The notes beneath the pieces were generated by a model. It worked only from the letters and a program-made list of their open reading frames with translations, made no database searches and was not told the origin of the DNA. From positions 1 to 39,807 of the IMG/VR virus record IMGVR_UViG_3300044646_000548: 39,807 bases of DNA. One strand, given 5' to 3'. Each line of letters begins with the position of its first letter. The stretch's first letter is position 1. The translations under genes were made by a program, and so were the position numbers. Source of the stretch: a virus. Positions 30,345 through 39,369 of this stretch are shown here, in pieces.

Positions 30345-31871
30345 TTATTTGTTGTAAGCAGCTAAGACATCATTTAATGTTAAACCACCAGAAGGGGCAA
30401 ATAAGCTATAAGCTTGTGCAACATCTGCAGGGCTTATACCGTATTGTTGCATTTGAGCTGCTGCTTCCTGAGCTGAGATACCTGATTGAGCTTGGTTTGC
30501 AATGTTCTGATAATATTGATTCAATCCCATGTCATTGATAACAGCATACTCTTTACCAGCTGATGAATTCAAAGCTGTCATAGCTCGTTCTATGTCTTGG
30601 TCTGAAATACCATACTGAGTTTGCTGTGCTTGAATCTGCTCATTAGTAGCTGTAGGATTCTGTTCAATATAGTTAGTGATAATATTGTTTAAATCACCAA
30701 GGCTTCCACCACTTGTCAGGGCATACTTAGTAGCATCTGAGAATGTTGTGGTACGTAGAGCTTCTTGTAAGTCAGCTTGACTAACACCCGCTTGAGACAT
30801 TACAGAATCAATTTCAGCTCTAGTAGCTCTAGGATTATCAATAATCCATTGATTAATGTTGTTCAGATACGCAGCAGGTGTTAAACCTAGTTGATTTGTA
30901 GCATACTGATAGCCAGCTGAGCCGGGATTGACAACCACCGGAGGAGTTACCACCGGAGGAACTACCGGAGGAACTACAGGAGGAACCACCGGAGGAACTA
31001 CAGGAGGTACTACTGGAGGCTTAACAACTGGAGGAGTTACAGGTTTAAGAGTTGTAGGAGTCATCCCACCTGCTGTAGTACCACCTGTCATGCCACCAAA
31101 CAAACTACCAGTTACAGAAGCACCGGGATTAAACTCAGTTGAGTACCAGTTCTGCAATGGGCTTGCAACGTCACGAGGTACTCCGGGCATCAAGCTATTG
31201 TAGTTACTTTGTAGTTGACTGAAGTACTCTGGAGAGTAACCACCAGCACCACCACCTGAGTAAGTGATAGGAGTAGCAGTTGATGTATTACCACCACCCA
31301 TGTTAGAGATAGCGTTAGTAGCTCCTAATAGTCCAGCTACGTTAATACCAGCTTTAGCTAAGTTAGCAATTTGTGTAGGTGTTAAACTTGAGAGAGCACT
31401 GGCTCCTGCACCTGCTGTAGCTGCACCTGCTAAAGCTTCAGCTCCTAGAGTACCGCCAACACCTCCTAGAGCCATATCAGCAGCAGCCAGCTCTGAAGCT
31501 GTTAGACCAGCAGCACCTGCAGCACCTCCACCAAACATTCCTGCGGCTCCTGCTCCACCTAATAAAGCAGCTATAACTACAGGGTCTGAAAGAGCGTCTC
31601 CAAGACCACCAAAGAATGATTGACTTGCCTTAGTTGTACCTTGCCCTGTAAGAGCACCTGTAGGATCATAGGAGTAAAAAGGTTGCCCTGCTGCGTCTAT
31701 ACCTGTAGAACCAGTAATACCTGCAAGAGCACCTTCTTGACGGGATTCACCATCTCCAATGTCAGCCCAGTTACCACCATACAAAGTACCACCAATATTG
31801 ACTGTATTACCACGACCTGCAGCGATAATCTGCTGTATCTGCTCAGGTGTCAGTGCTTGAGGAGCTGCCAT
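30345..31871 (-). CDS. Structural protein with Pro-Val repeats, 508 residues
   Basis: Three parts are visible: an N-terminal Gly/Ala-rich hydrophobic region (about 90-190), a tandem PPVV repeat linker (about 285-320: VKPPVVPPVVPPVVPPVV and on), and a C-terminal half with three or four copies of a helical repeat ending in 'I..NP.AT..EI....Q.GIS..D...A'. The DNA shows the repeat as GGAGGAAC(T/C)AC(C/A) units at 30940-31030. It is likely a virion protein, given its place between capsid and fibre genes. The exact role is unknown. Confidence 0.6.
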   Translation of the reverse strand: MAAPQALTPEQIQQIIAAGRGNTVNIGGTLYGGNWADIGDGESRQEGALAGITGSTGIDAAGQPFYSYDPTGALTGQGTTKASQSFFGGLGDALSDPVVIAALLGGAGAAGMFGGGAAGAAGLTASELAAADMALGGVGGTLGAEALAGAATAGAGASALSSLTPTQIANLAKAGINVAGLLGATNAISNMGGGNTSTATPITYSGGGAGGYSPEYFSQLQSNYNSLMPGVPRDVASPLQNWYSTEFNPGASVTGSLFGGMTGGTTAGGMTPTTLKPVTPPVVKPPVVPPVVPPVVPPVVPPVVPPVVTPPVVVNPGSAGYQYATNQLGLTPAAYLNNINQWIIDNPRATRAEIDSVMSQAGVSQADLQEALRTTTFSDATKYALTSGGSLGDLNNIITNYIEQNPTATNEQIQAQQTQYGISDQDIERAMTALNSSAGKEYAVINDMGLNQYYQNIANQAQSGISAQEAAAQMQQYGISPADVAQAYSLFAPSGGLTLNDVLAAYNK

Positions 31872-31874
31872 GAT

Positions 31875-32207
31875 TTATTCGCCTTTTCTGTATAACTCAA
31901 ACGTGTTGATAATATTCATTGTAGAGCCAGTCTCAGAAGTTGCTCGAACTTGATCGCCCTCTTCAAGAACAATATAAGCACCATCATTAAATTTAATAAA
32001 CTGAGTAGTACTTAACACATAGTTATCTAATACGTGAACTTCAGTTGCTGTACTTGCGTCATACCACACAACATCAATAAACTTATTATTACCTGAGTGG
32101 TTTACAACGTAACAAAGAGGCCACCTAGCATAATAACCAGTAGGTACTGTAAACAGAGTAGTCTGCGTTGCAGCAGTAAGAACATTACCCGTCGATATTG
32201 GTTTCAT
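31875..32207 (-). CDS. Small beta-rich structural protein, 110 residues
   Basis: The protein appears beta-rich throughout (TLFTVPTGYYARWPLCYVVN; VVWYDASTATEVHVLDNYVL; GAYIVLEEGDQVRATSE). The layout resembles head decoration or fibre-base proteins that many podoviruses encode after the capsid gene. Its first 23 bases overlap the end of the 57-residue gene upstream. No enzyme motif is present. Confidence 0.6.
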   Translation of the reverse strand: MKPISTGNVLTAATQTTLFTVPTGYYARWPLCYVVNHSGNNKFIDVVWYDASTATEVHVLDNYVLSTTQFIKFNDGAYIVLEEGDQVRATSETGSTMNIINTFELYRKGE

Positions 32208-32358
32208 CTTGCTTTACTACTGTTTTCTTAGTTGCTTTAGGTGCTTCAACTACTTCTACAGGTACTTCAGTGTATCCAGTATGTTTACGCATCTCAGCGA
32301 TCTCATGCTCTTGGAAGAACTCTACTGTGTTACCTGATTGAATACATTTGAATTTCAT
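32185..32358 (-). CDS. 57-residue protein following the capsid gene
   Basis: ATG at 32358 with AAAGG 9 bases upstream. MKFKCIQSGNTVEFFQEHEI followed by an acidic and then Lys-rich tail resembles small proteins often found just after the major capsid gene in podoviruses. It is the first gene after the capsid terminator, so its transcription depends on read-through. It overlaps the next gene by 23 bases. Function unknown. Confidence 0.65.
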   Translation of the reverse strand: MKFKCIQSGNTVEFFQEHEIAEMRKHTGYTEVPVEVVEAPKATKKTVVKQDETNIDG

Positions 32359-32395
32359 TGCTGTTAACCTTTCTGATGTACTACATTTAATACAT

Positions 32396-32433
32396 TAAAA
32401 AGGCTCCCTATACCTCGTGAGTACAGGGAACCT
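32396..32433 (-). terminator. Intrinsic terminator after the major capsid gene
   Basis: On the minus strand AGGTTCCCT and AGGGAGCCT, extended inside by GTAC with GTAT, form a stem of about 12 bp with one wobble near the outer end, followed by TTTTT. It lies 12 bases after the capsid stop. Strong termination here would raise capsid message relative to downstream genes, as in T7. Confidence 0.85.
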
Positions 32434-32444
32434 AGTTAGTCTAC

Positions 32445-33404
32445 TTAGACAGGAACCACGAGGGCAACGCCACCGTAGTTACGCAGCTCAGCGCAACCGT
32501 ACAAAGTATCAGCTGTGAACAATGTACCGAGGTACTCTTGTTTGTACTGAGTCTGTGAACGGACACCAACTTGCTCAACCAGAACCATAGAGTCTTTGTG
32601 AGCCATCAAGCACACACGACCCAAGCTAGTACCAGTACCATCAGCAGCAGACTTAGCTGTGCCAGCATTGGACGAAACGTAGACTGGAACACCATAGATG
32701 TCACCAATCATGCCGTTACGGATGCTGTTAGCAGAACCAGCTTCACCAACGCTGTTGAAAGTTGTGAACTCAGTCAAACCCAAGATAGTGTTACGTACAT
32801 TTGGGGGAATCAAGAAGAAGCGGTTGTCCATAGGAACATCGCTGTCATCAAGACGCTGAATTGTACGACGAATGCCAGCAGCTGTCAAAGCTGAAGCATT
32901 ACCAGCATTGGTGTTAGCTGTGTAGTCAAAGGCTGTAGAGCCATCACCACCAATGAAAGCACCAGCGTAGCGGAAGTTACCTGCACCAGCTGTTGAAACA
33001 TTGAACTGTTGACCCAAGTTTACCAAGTCAGTATCAACTTGACGACCCAAAGAGTAACCAGCATCATCAGTGTAGAACTGACGGAGGCTAGACAATGCTT
33101 GGGCTTCGACGATATCCTCAATCAAACGTGAATATTCGTAGTGCTTGTTGATAGAGATTGTAACTTCAGTTTCAGTAGCTGCAATCAATGTTACTTGTGT
33201 AGAAGCTGCCTTAGCAGAAGCATTGCCACGTGCAGGGACTGGAATGTGAACTACGTCACCTTTCTTGCCCTTGAAGCTCATCTTCTTAACTAGGTTAGCT
33301 GCAACCAAGCTCTTTTTGTACGCAGCAGCAATCTCGTCACTCCAAACTTCTGGAATAAACGTTGCTGCTGTACTACTCGTTACGTGATCTGTTCCTAATG
33401 CCAT
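32445..33404 (-). CDS. Major capsid protein
   Basis: A 319-residue protein directly after the scaffold gene, with a very strong AGGAG site before ATG 33404 and a terminator after its stop. It shows a typical coat-protein pattern: FIPEVWSDEIAAAYKKSLVA at the N-terminus, KKGDVVHIPVP, HYEYSRLIEDIVEAQ (spine-helix region), LIPPNVRNTILG and GDIYGVPVYVSSN in the axial domain, and a C-terminal EYLGTLFTADTLYGCAELR. An HK97-type fold is expected. Position and signal strength make this one of the surest structural calls. Confidence 0.9.
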   Translation of the reverse strand: MALGTDHVTSSTAATFIPEVWSDEIAAAYKKSLVAANLVKKMSFKGKKGDVVHIPVPARGNASAKAASTQVTLIAATETEVTISINKHYEYSRLIEDIVEAQALSSLRQFYTDDAGYSLGRQVDTDLVNLGQQFNVSTAGAGNFRYAGAFIGGDGSTAFDYTANTNAGNASALTAAGIRRTIQRLDDSDVPMDNRFFLIPPNVRNTILGLTEFTTFNSVGEAGSANSIRNGMIGDIYGVPVYVSSNAGTAKSAADGTGTSLGRVCLMAHKDSMVLVEQVGVRSQTQYKQEYLGTLFTADTLYGCAELRNYGGVALVVPV

Positions 33405-33436
33405 TTTAAAATTCTCCTGATGTGAATTAAATTAAA

Positions 33437-34240
33437 TTATTTTACCCTGCCTTCAGAGTACGCAGCCATAATCTCAGGTTGCAGTGCCTCATAACGGTCA
33501 GGATCTGTCATACGTAGCCGGATAAGGTCGGCACGACGATATACTTTCTTAGAAGACTCTCCAGTTCCACCAACATCGACACCAGCTGCTTTAAGGTTCT
33601 GTTTGCGAACAGCGTTACCTGCATCAGTAGTTTGTTGTGTCTTAGATGTACGAATCTGTTTGAATGTAGAGAGAAGTTCATCAGCTGCACCAAAATCATA
33701 ATTAGCATCTGCCATTGCGTAGATGTTGAGCCTCATTGGAGAAGCTTTAACCCACTCAATAAACTCACCATCACGTACAATCTCTGCAAAGTCAGGATGC
33801 TTCTTGTTGAGCATTGCTTGTGTCTGAATTTGCTTTAACTGCTGTGATGCCTGTTTAGCGGCAATTACGTCAGGATGATTCGCTACAGCACGATTAACGT
33901 GACTCTGCGGATCTTCAAAGAAATCAATCTCTTGTGGTGTTTCCACCGCTTGTGGTTGTGCTTGTTGATTCTTTTGAGCTATGCTCTGTTTAATGAGATC
34001 ATCAGCTAAACGTCTAACTTCACCAACTTCCTGTGCTTGCCTACCGATTAGCTTTTCAGCCTCTTGGTGCATACGAACAATGTCTTCAAGATTCTTCCCC
34101 TTGTACTTCTCAGGGATCTCTGGAGCTTGCTCTGCAGGTTGTTGAGTTTGTTGTACGCTTGTCGTGGACTGTTGTTTAAAGTCCTCAGCTTCTATCTCAC
34201 TAACGTTACCTAGTTCCTCATTACTATCAATTAAAGCCAT
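33437..34240 (-). CDS. Capsid scaffolding protein
   Basis: A 267-residue acidic, Gln-rich, largely helical protein directly before the capsid gene. It contains the commonly seen PEKYKGKNLEDIVRMHQEAE followed by KLIGRQAQEVGEVRRLADDL, then a Gln/Pro linker and a basic C-terminus (KVYRRADLIRLRMTDPDRYE) suited to contacting coat protein. I chose ATG 34240 (MALIDSNEELG) with GGAAAGG upstream; the frame is open 16 codons further. Scaffolds guide procapsid assembly and then leave. Confidence 0.88.
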   Translation of the reverse strand: MALIDSNEELGNVSEIEAEDFKQQSTTSVQQTQQPAEQAPEIPEKYKGKNLEDIVRMHQEAEKLIGRQAQEVGEVRRLADDLIKQSIAQKNQQAQPQAVETPQEIDFFEDPQSHVNRAVANHPDVIAAKQASQQLKQIQTQAMLNKKHPDFAEIVRDGEFIEWVKASPMRLNIYAMADANYDFGAADELLSTFKQIRTSKTQQTTDAGNAVRKQNLKAAGVDVGGTGESSKKVYRRADLIRLRMTDPDRYEALQPEIMAAYSEGRVK

Positions 34241-34310
34241 ACCTAACCTTTCCCTGTCCACGTGTGATGGATTACAGGATAATTTCAAAATAAAATTGGG
34301 TTGCCTGAAG

Positions 34311-34544
34311 CTACTCAGATCCTCTCTTTTGTTCCTGCTTGAGCCTGTCAGCTCTCACAGCAGCCCACTTAGCCGTTGCACCGGGGAAGTCGCCAGATAT
34401 GGCATCTAACCCAATGGTAGGAGCTGAAATGAGCCTGATAGCGTCCTTACTACATACTTTGCATTTTGCAGTGGTATGATCGCTATCTACCAGCGATTCA
34501 GTTATGTGATCGTTAGGGCACTGGAAGTCGTACAACCGTTTCAT
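34311..34544 (-). CDS. Small FmdB-like zinc-ribbon protein
   Basis: A 77-residue protein with MKRLYDFQCPNDHITESLVD and TAKCKVCSKDAIRLISAP: a Cys-x-x-x-His type first pair and a C-x2-C second pair, close to the FmdB-type zinc ribbon. The C-terminus (SGDFPGATAKWAAVRADRLKQEQ) is a pattern often found in the same gene in podoviruses, next to portal and scaffold. The function is unknown. It overlaps the upstream gene by ATGA. Confidence 0.7.
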   Translation of the reverse strand: MKRLYDFQCPNDHITESLVDSDHTTAKCKVCSKDAIRLISAPTIGLDAISGDFPGATAKWAAVRADRLKQEQKRGSE

Positions 34545-34771
34545 TGTTGTAAGTCCTCATATACCTTCTCACACACAGCCTTACGCCCTAAAACCAATTC
34601 AAGAATATCTAACTGTCCTTTACGATAATAAAGTGTTTGTGTATCGTTGACAGTAGAAATATCGTTTAAACTAGCCTTAATCTCTTCAAAGTCTTCAATT
34701 AAGAAGCCCCAACCCTTAGTACTCATGGTATTAAAGGTTTCTTCGTAGTAAACTTGTAGGTCTTTTTCCAT
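34541..34771 (-). CDS. Unknown 76-residue acidic protein before the scaffold block
   Basis: ATG at 34771 with AAGGAG about 5 bases upstream, and a consensus promoter 40 bases further upstream. The protein is helical (KDLQVYYEETFNTMSTKGWG; then FLIEDFEEIKASLNDISTVN and a TQTLYYRKGQLDILELVLG segment). 'YYRKGQLDIL..VL' recurs in small phage proteins near the portal. It is the first gene of the scaffold-capsid transcript. Confidence 0.65.
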   Translation of the reverse strand: MEKDLQVYYEETFNTMSTKGWGFLIEDFEEIKASLNDISTVNDTQTLYYRKGQLDILELVLGRKAVCEKVYEDLQQ

Positions 34772-34811
34772 TTAAGGAGAACCTTTCTATTAATTAGCTT
34801 ATATAAGTGTT

Positions 34812-34840
34812 ATTGTAGCATAAAAACAACACTTTGTCAA
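34812..34840 (-). promoter_or_regulatory. Strong sigma70-type promoter for the scaffold-capsid genes
   Basis: On the minus strand TTGACA (34835-34840) and TACAAT (34812-34817) are exactly 17 bases apart. The spacer AAGTGTTGTTTTTATGC is the same as in the HNH promoter at 5408-5436. The predicted start is near 34805, about 34 bases before the first gene of the block. Confidence 0.85.
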
Positions 34841-34860
34841 GCCTTTTGTTAACTATTTTG

Positions 34861-36897
34861 TTATTTACGTGATTTATTCATCATCTGAAGGTTTGCAATA
34901 CGCTCATTTGAAGCTATATCAGCAGCTTTCAGGTCAACACTCTTCTCTTTGAGCATAATGTCAGCCAGTTTCAGACGTTTCTCAAAGTCACCACCATTGT
35001 CTAGGTTAGTTGCTGCAGCCTGAACTAGCTTTACACGCTGCTCTTCAGGGATCATCTGAGCTTCCATCATGGTCTTCTGAGCTTCAGCTGACTGTTTCTG
35101 AGCTTTAGACTGCAGATCAGCCACTTGAGCCTGTGCCAGCTCCATTGCAGCCTGTTGTTGCATCTGTTGAGCCTCAGCAGCCTGTGGATTAGGCTGTGAC
35201 ATCTGCTCCAAAGCTTGCATCAGTTCACCACGGTTAGACAATGAACTATTCTGCAGGATACCTTTGAGGATCAATGGCAATACTGGAGTATTTGGGCCAA
35301 GTGTCTGCAACAAACCAATCATCTGTTGTTGTTCAAACTCTCGTGCCAAGATACCCAAGGTAGCTGTTGGGATGAATGTCATGTCAACTGAGGGATAACG
35401 CTCACTGTCAAACTGCATATAACGGAATGCAGCCTTGTTAATGAACGGGATCATGAAGTCTTCTTGGAAGTTACTCAATGTACGCTTGTACTTCTTGATG
35501 ATGCCAGCCATAGCCATTGACATACCGCCAGCACCTGCGTCACGAGGTACGTTAGAGGGCATACCTGCGCTGTCAACTGTGCCTGTAGCTTGTAGAAGCA
35601 TACGTTCAAAGTTCTGCGCTGCTGCAACTGCATTGCCATCAGTCTGACCGAACTTGAAGGGATACAAGATCTCAGAAGGTGAGCCATTGGTCAAGATAGC
35701 CTTACCGGGCTTAATCTCAAACTTAGCACCACGTGGAAGACGAGTAGCATCCATTGCAATCATTGGAGCTGTGGTGAGGGCTAGAGAGTCCATGTGAGCA
35801 CGAAGCTGACCATCAATAGCCTTCTGCATATTGTAGGCTTTCTCAGCTGTACCTCGACCCCAGAATCTACCGGGGACTGTATCATCTTGGTAGGCAATAA
35901 CTGGACGATCCTTCATCATGTACGGATTAGCTTCAGCCTTGAGCAAGATTGAGTCATTGGCAATAACGACAATAGCTTCAATCAAGTCTGAGTAGTCTTC
36001 AGCTGCTGAGCCTTCAGGGAACAGTTCAGCATACTCGGTTGACTCTTCACCATCCAAGTACTCACGAGGAATTAAACCATAATATGTAATCAGCTTAACC
36101 TTATCATCTTGATAAGTCTTCAAGTCTTGCGTTACTTCTAAGTCTTCATCTTCAGCTGCTGTGGTGATGTCTACCTTCTTGTAAATGCCTCTCTCAATAC
36201 CTTCAACAATCTTGTGAATGGATACGTACTTCTCGATAGCAACGCCCATAGCATCGTCAATGGAATCAGCATTAGGATCAATAAGGAAGTTTTTAGGGTT
36301 AACTGGTTTGATCTTAACGGCAATACGATCCTTCTCTTGAACTCCAATGGCAGCTGCGTTAGCAATGCCGGGAATCGCTTGAGTAGCTGGGATGTATTCT
36401 TTCTCAGTCTTAACAATGATTTCACCAATACCTGTACCATAAATCTCAGCCATCAACTCAATCTGGTCAATAGCTTTCTTAATCTTGTCTCTCTTAAAGT
36501 CTTCATGCAGTTGAACCTTGATTTGTTCAACATCAAAGGGATTACCGTTAACATCTTTAACGTCATCTGAGATGTCAAAGAATTCACCCTGACCAAAGAT
36601 AGCTTCCATGATCTCAGCGTGACGAGTCTCAATGGCTTGCTGTGTAGCTGGTGAGATGATACGTGAACGCTCTGACTCACGAGTCTTATCCTCAGAAGCC
36701 CAGATACCACGGAAGACTCGCTCATACTCCTGCCACAAGTCCATGTAGTTAGCATCTCGGTGGTCACGCCAGCGAGTAATGTGCTGCGTAATCCATGAAG
36801 TTAGTTCTTTCTCAGTCTCTGTAGGTTCCTCAAAGGACGTACCGTCCGGAAACTGAGTACTGTTTTTCTCGTCAAACTTATCATTAGTTAGAGCCAT
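34861..36897 (-). CDS. Portal protein
   Basis: A 678-residue head-tail connector that forms the DNA channel. Recognised features are SWITQHITRWRDHRDANYMD, ESERSRIISPATQQAIETRH, the stem and wing region (PVNPKNFLIDPNADSIDDAM), PGRFWGRGTAEKAYNMQKAI and a long Gln/Ala-rich C-terminal helix (about 555-640) like the portal barrel of P22-type podoviruses. Its size and place between terL and the scaffold fit. The start at 36897 is four bases from the previous stop. Confidence 0.9.
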   Translation of the reverse strand: MALTNDKFDEKNSTQFPDGTSFEEPTETEKELTSWITQHITRWRDHRDANYMDLWQEYERVFRGIWASEDKTRESERSRIISPATQQAIETRHAEIMEAIFGQGEFFDISDDVKDVNGNPFDVEQIKVQLHEDFKRDKIKKAIDQIELMAEIYGTGIGEIIVKTEKEYIPATQAIPGIANAAAIGVQEKDRIAVKIKPVNPKNFLIDPNADSIDDAMGVAIEKYVSIHKIVEGIERGIYKKVDITTAAEDEDLEVTQDLKTYQDDKVKLITYYGLIPREYLDGEESTEYAELFPEGSAAEDYSDLIEAIVVIANDSILLKAEANPYMMKDRPVIAYQDDTVPGRFWGRGTAEKAYNMQKAIDGQLRAHMDSLALTTAPMIAMDATRLPRGAKFEIKPGKAILTNGSPSEILYPFKFGQTDGNAVAAAQNFERMLLQATGTVDSAGMPSNVPRDAGAGGMSMAMAGIIKKYKRTLSNFQEDFMIPFINKAAFRYMQFDSERYPSVDMTFIPTATLGILAREFEQQQMIGLLQTLGPNTPVLPLILKGILQNSSLSNRGELMQALEQMSQPNPQAAEAQQMQQQAAMELAQAQVADLQSKAQKQSAEAQKTMMEAQMIPEEQRVKLVQAAATNLDNGGDFEKRLKLADIMLKEKSVDLKAADIASNERIANLQMMNKSRK

Positions 36898-36901
36898 AAT
36901 G

Positions 36902-37495
36902 TTACCTTGTTGTGTCTTTAAAAGGGTCTTTAAATTGTACAGATTGTGGTTCAGCTACAGGGACTTTACCAAGATTAATTTTAACATCTCTTCCAGATCC
37001 AGTAGGTATTTTTTCCCCTGCATAATTTCTAAGCAAACCATACATTCCACCAAGATTACTTGGCTTATTAAAATCATACTTATCAACAATAATTAAATTT
37101 CCATCTGCATCTCTTGAGTACGTAAAACGACCTAATGTTGTTTGTATGTTTCCAATAGGGTCTAACATTGATGTTATTGAAGGCATAAAAGATGCAGGAA
37201 TTGTTCCTTTTTCTTTTTGTTGTTTTTTCATTAACTGATAGTAATCAGGATATTGAACATTACCTTTTTCATTTGTAGATTCAATAAGTTTTTGTAATAT
37301 CTTCAATTCTTCAGGAGTAAAATTCTTTTCAGTTATAGGCTCTTTATTGCCTTGGGCTGTTTCAATTAATGTTTTTGCAGCTGTTGGAAACAAGTCTGGT
37401 CTTAATTTCTGCAACAAAAAATCAACTAAACTACTTGCACCAGTAAGTTCAGTATCTTTTTTATTATCAGATGATAACAAACCAGTTTTAGCCAT
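36902..37495 (-). CDS. Unknown 197-residue protein between terL and portal
   Basis: No family recognised. The N-terminal half is helical and charged (SSLVDFLLQKLRPDLFPTAA; PEELKILQKLIESTNEKG). The C-terminal half has strands and a distinctive RFTYSRDADGNLIIVDKYDF, then LRNYAGEKIPTGSGRDVKIN. The DNA is visibly richer in A and T (TTTTTC, AAAAT words) than terL or the portal gene. It may be a recently gained gene or a minor virion protein. ATG 37495 has AAAGGAAA upstream. Confidence 0.55.
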   Translation of the reverse strand: MAKTGLLSSDNKKDTELTGASSLVDFLLQKLRPDLFPTAAKTLIETAQGNKEPITEKNFTPEELKILQKLIESTNEKGNVQYPDYYQLMKKQQKEKGTIPASFMPSITSMLDPIGNIQTTLGRFTYSRDADGNLIIVDKYDFNKPSNLGGMYGLLRNYAGEKIPTGSGRDVKINLGKVPVAEPQSVQFKDPFKDTTR

Positions 37496-37509
37496 GATAA
37501 GTTTTCCTT

Positions 37510-38784
37510 TTAATAACCTGATATAACGTCTAAGACTTCGTAGTCATCATCTTCGTAGTCTGTGTTGTAGCTTGTGATAGCTAACTGGTCAATGTAACTT
37601 AAAGCATCTACCAAGTCATCATGTACACCAGCTGTGGGGAACATCACTAATTGATCTCTAAACTCACTCCAGTCTTCTTTCTCATTAAAGGATACCCTTC
37701 CATGTTCCATACGACCTTGTAAGCTCCAGACAACCCTATCAGTCTTCTTCTTATTACCGTGAGTTAAATCCTGTATGTGAGCATAGATGTTATTCTTTCT
37801 CATCAAGTCATTTAGGTAGGGCAGTACAGCATTCTTCAATGCTCCTCGCTCAATACCAATGCTTGTAGGCTGGAAGTCTCTAACCACCTTCAAGATGTTA
37901 ACTGCAGTCTCTCTAATGTCCCACCTACCATGCTGTATCTTGTGAACCCACCAATCACCATTGTCCTCAAGCTTAACTACAGCAATAGCTGTCTCATCTA
38001 ATCTCTTCTTAGATGCACCTGCATTCTTACCAACCTCTTCAAAGCCAGCTAAGTCAATGGCTACAATGTATGTACCAAACTGAGGTTCTTCAGCAGTCTT
38101 GAACCATTCCTCTTTGAAGACATCTGCACCTGCAGTATCAAAGCTAGACAGGTATTCCTGCTTGAATGCAAAAGAACTCAGTGTTCTCTTTGCAGCCTCA
38201 ACTTCCTTAGGATCAATAGTCTCATTGTCAGCTGTTGTGAAGTGCCATGACTTCCATTCTTCATCTATCTGGTCAGCCTTGTCTTCAAAGCTACCTAGCT
38301 TAAAGATGTCATAGAACCAGTTACGACCTGATGGTGTTGAGATAAATAAAGCTCTACCCTTTTTGTCTGACAGTGAAGCTCGTATGATTTTCTGCCACGT
38401 ATCTTCTTTAACGAAAGCACACTCATCAAGTACTACAAAGGTCAGTGAGACACCTCGGAGACTATCTGGGTTATCTGCACCTCGTACTAGAATCTTCCTA
38501 CCATTGATTAAGGTTATCTCAAGATTATTGATGTGACTTGCTTTGATGACTGGTCTACCCAGCTCATGCAGTAAGTCCCACATAATCGTTCTAGCTTGTC
38601 CTAGGGTAGGTGCTATGTACATCACAGCTGAGCCTTCAGGACAGTTTAAACCTTCAATCAGTAACGATATAGCTGACAGCCTTGACTTACCACAACGTCT
38701 ACCTGCAGCTACAACTTTAAAGCGAGTAGTATCTTTAAAGACACTCTGTTGCCACTTAAGCAGTTGGAAGTTAAGTTCAGACAT
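37510..38784 (-). CDS. terL: Terminase large subunit, complete
   Basis: A 424-residue packaging motor. ATPase: Walker A AAGRRCGKSR (about 27-36), Walker B FVVLDECAF, coupling motif ISTPSGRN. RNase H-like nuclease: VAIDLAG (first Asp), GIERGALKNA (Glu) and GVHDDLVDALSY (last Asp pair). It pumps DNA into the procapsid through the portal and cuts the concatemer. ATG 38784 overlaps the terS stop by 8 bases. Its upstream part is the homologue of 1-750. Confidence 0.95.
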   Translation of the reverse strand: MSELNFQLLKWQQSVFKDTTRFKVVAAGRRCGKSRLSAISLLIEGLNCPEGSAVMYIAPTLGQARTIMWDLLHELGRPVIKASHINNLEITLINGRKILVRGADNPDSLRGVSLTFVVLDECAFVKEDTWQKIIRASLSDKKGRALFISTPSGRNWFYDIFKLGSFEDKADQIDEEWKSWHFTTADNETIDPKEVEAAKRTLSSFAFKQEYLSSFDTAGADVFKEEWFKTAEEPQFGTYIVAIDLAGFEEVGKNAGASKKRLDETAIAVVKLEDNGDWWVHKIQHGRWDIRETAVNILKVVRDFQPTSIGIERGALKNAVLPYLNDLMRKNNIYAHIQDLTHGNKKKTDRVVWSLQGRMEHGRVSFNEKEDWSEFRDQLVMFPTAGVHDDLVDALSYIDQLAITSYNTDYEDDDYEVLDVISGY

Positions 38785-39139
38785 CTATGACCTCTTCGTC
38801 ACTTGTACTTACCATTGTTGGAGATGTAAGACCTGTAATGTTGATAGACACTGTTGGTGTATTGTTACCTGACTTCTGTGCCTCAAAGACACTTACTGGG
38901 ACAATCCTATCAACAATTAACTTCCACGCTGCTGCTTGATTCTTATGTTCATCATTCAATGCTGCATCATAAATAGCTTCTAGAACCTTAGCACTCTTAG
39001 GTGAGTTAAGCATTCTAAGCTTATATTCATTGATGATGGCTGCATCACCTTTAGGTCTACCTACACTACGGTTCTCACCTATAGACTTTAAAGCCTTAGT
39101 GGATGTTCGACCTATCTTATTACCTGTTGGTTTAGTCAT
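38777..39139 (-). CDS. terS: Terminase small subunit
   Basis: A 120-residue protein directly upstream of terL. It has the shared SVGRPKGDA, LNDEH, DRIVPVSVFEAQ and C-terminal SINITGLTSPTMVSTSDEEVIDV, but a different N-terminal 30 residues from the copy at 747-1139. The divergent half is the expected DNA-binding end and the conserved half is the probable oligomer/TerL-binding end. The ribosome site (AGGA) is 14 bases away, further than in the other copy because of a small insertion before the ATG. Confidence 0.8.
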   Translation of the reverse strand: MTKPTGNKIGRTSTKALKSIGENRSVGRPKGDAAIINEYKLRMLNSPKSAKVLEAIYDAALNDEHKNQAAAWKLIVDRIVPVSVFEAQKSGNNTPTVSINITGLTSPTMVSTSDEEVIDV

Positions 39140-39341
39140 TTCGTTCGTCTTTGTCCTCTATCAGGGAGACTTTCTAAGTATAGTACTATAGAGTACTAAG
39201 ACATTATATTTAAGTTATAAAGACATAATATTAATTTACTTATAAAGTATGTATTTAATACAACTTAAATTAATCTAAGTGTGTTTTAACTACTATGTTC
39301 CCCTACTAGGGTGTACGCCTTCGGCTATACATCTCAGACTA

Positions 39342-39369
39342 ACTTAGAAGTGGGGTCAGGCTTCTTAGT
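39342..39369 (-). promoter_or_regulatory. Leader hairpin, covarying counterpart of 1332-1359
   Basis: Arms ACTTAGAAG and CTTCTTAGT around the conserved loop TGGGGTCAGG. Relative to 1332-1359, one T-A pair has become A-T with both sides changed. The internal mismatch is the same in both copies. Confidence 0.55.

Noticed and set aside
30928-31203. Plus-strand open frame with TGG/TGT repeats
   Set aside because: It is the reverse reading of the PPVV repeat in the minus-strand structural gene; low complexity alone keeps it open.
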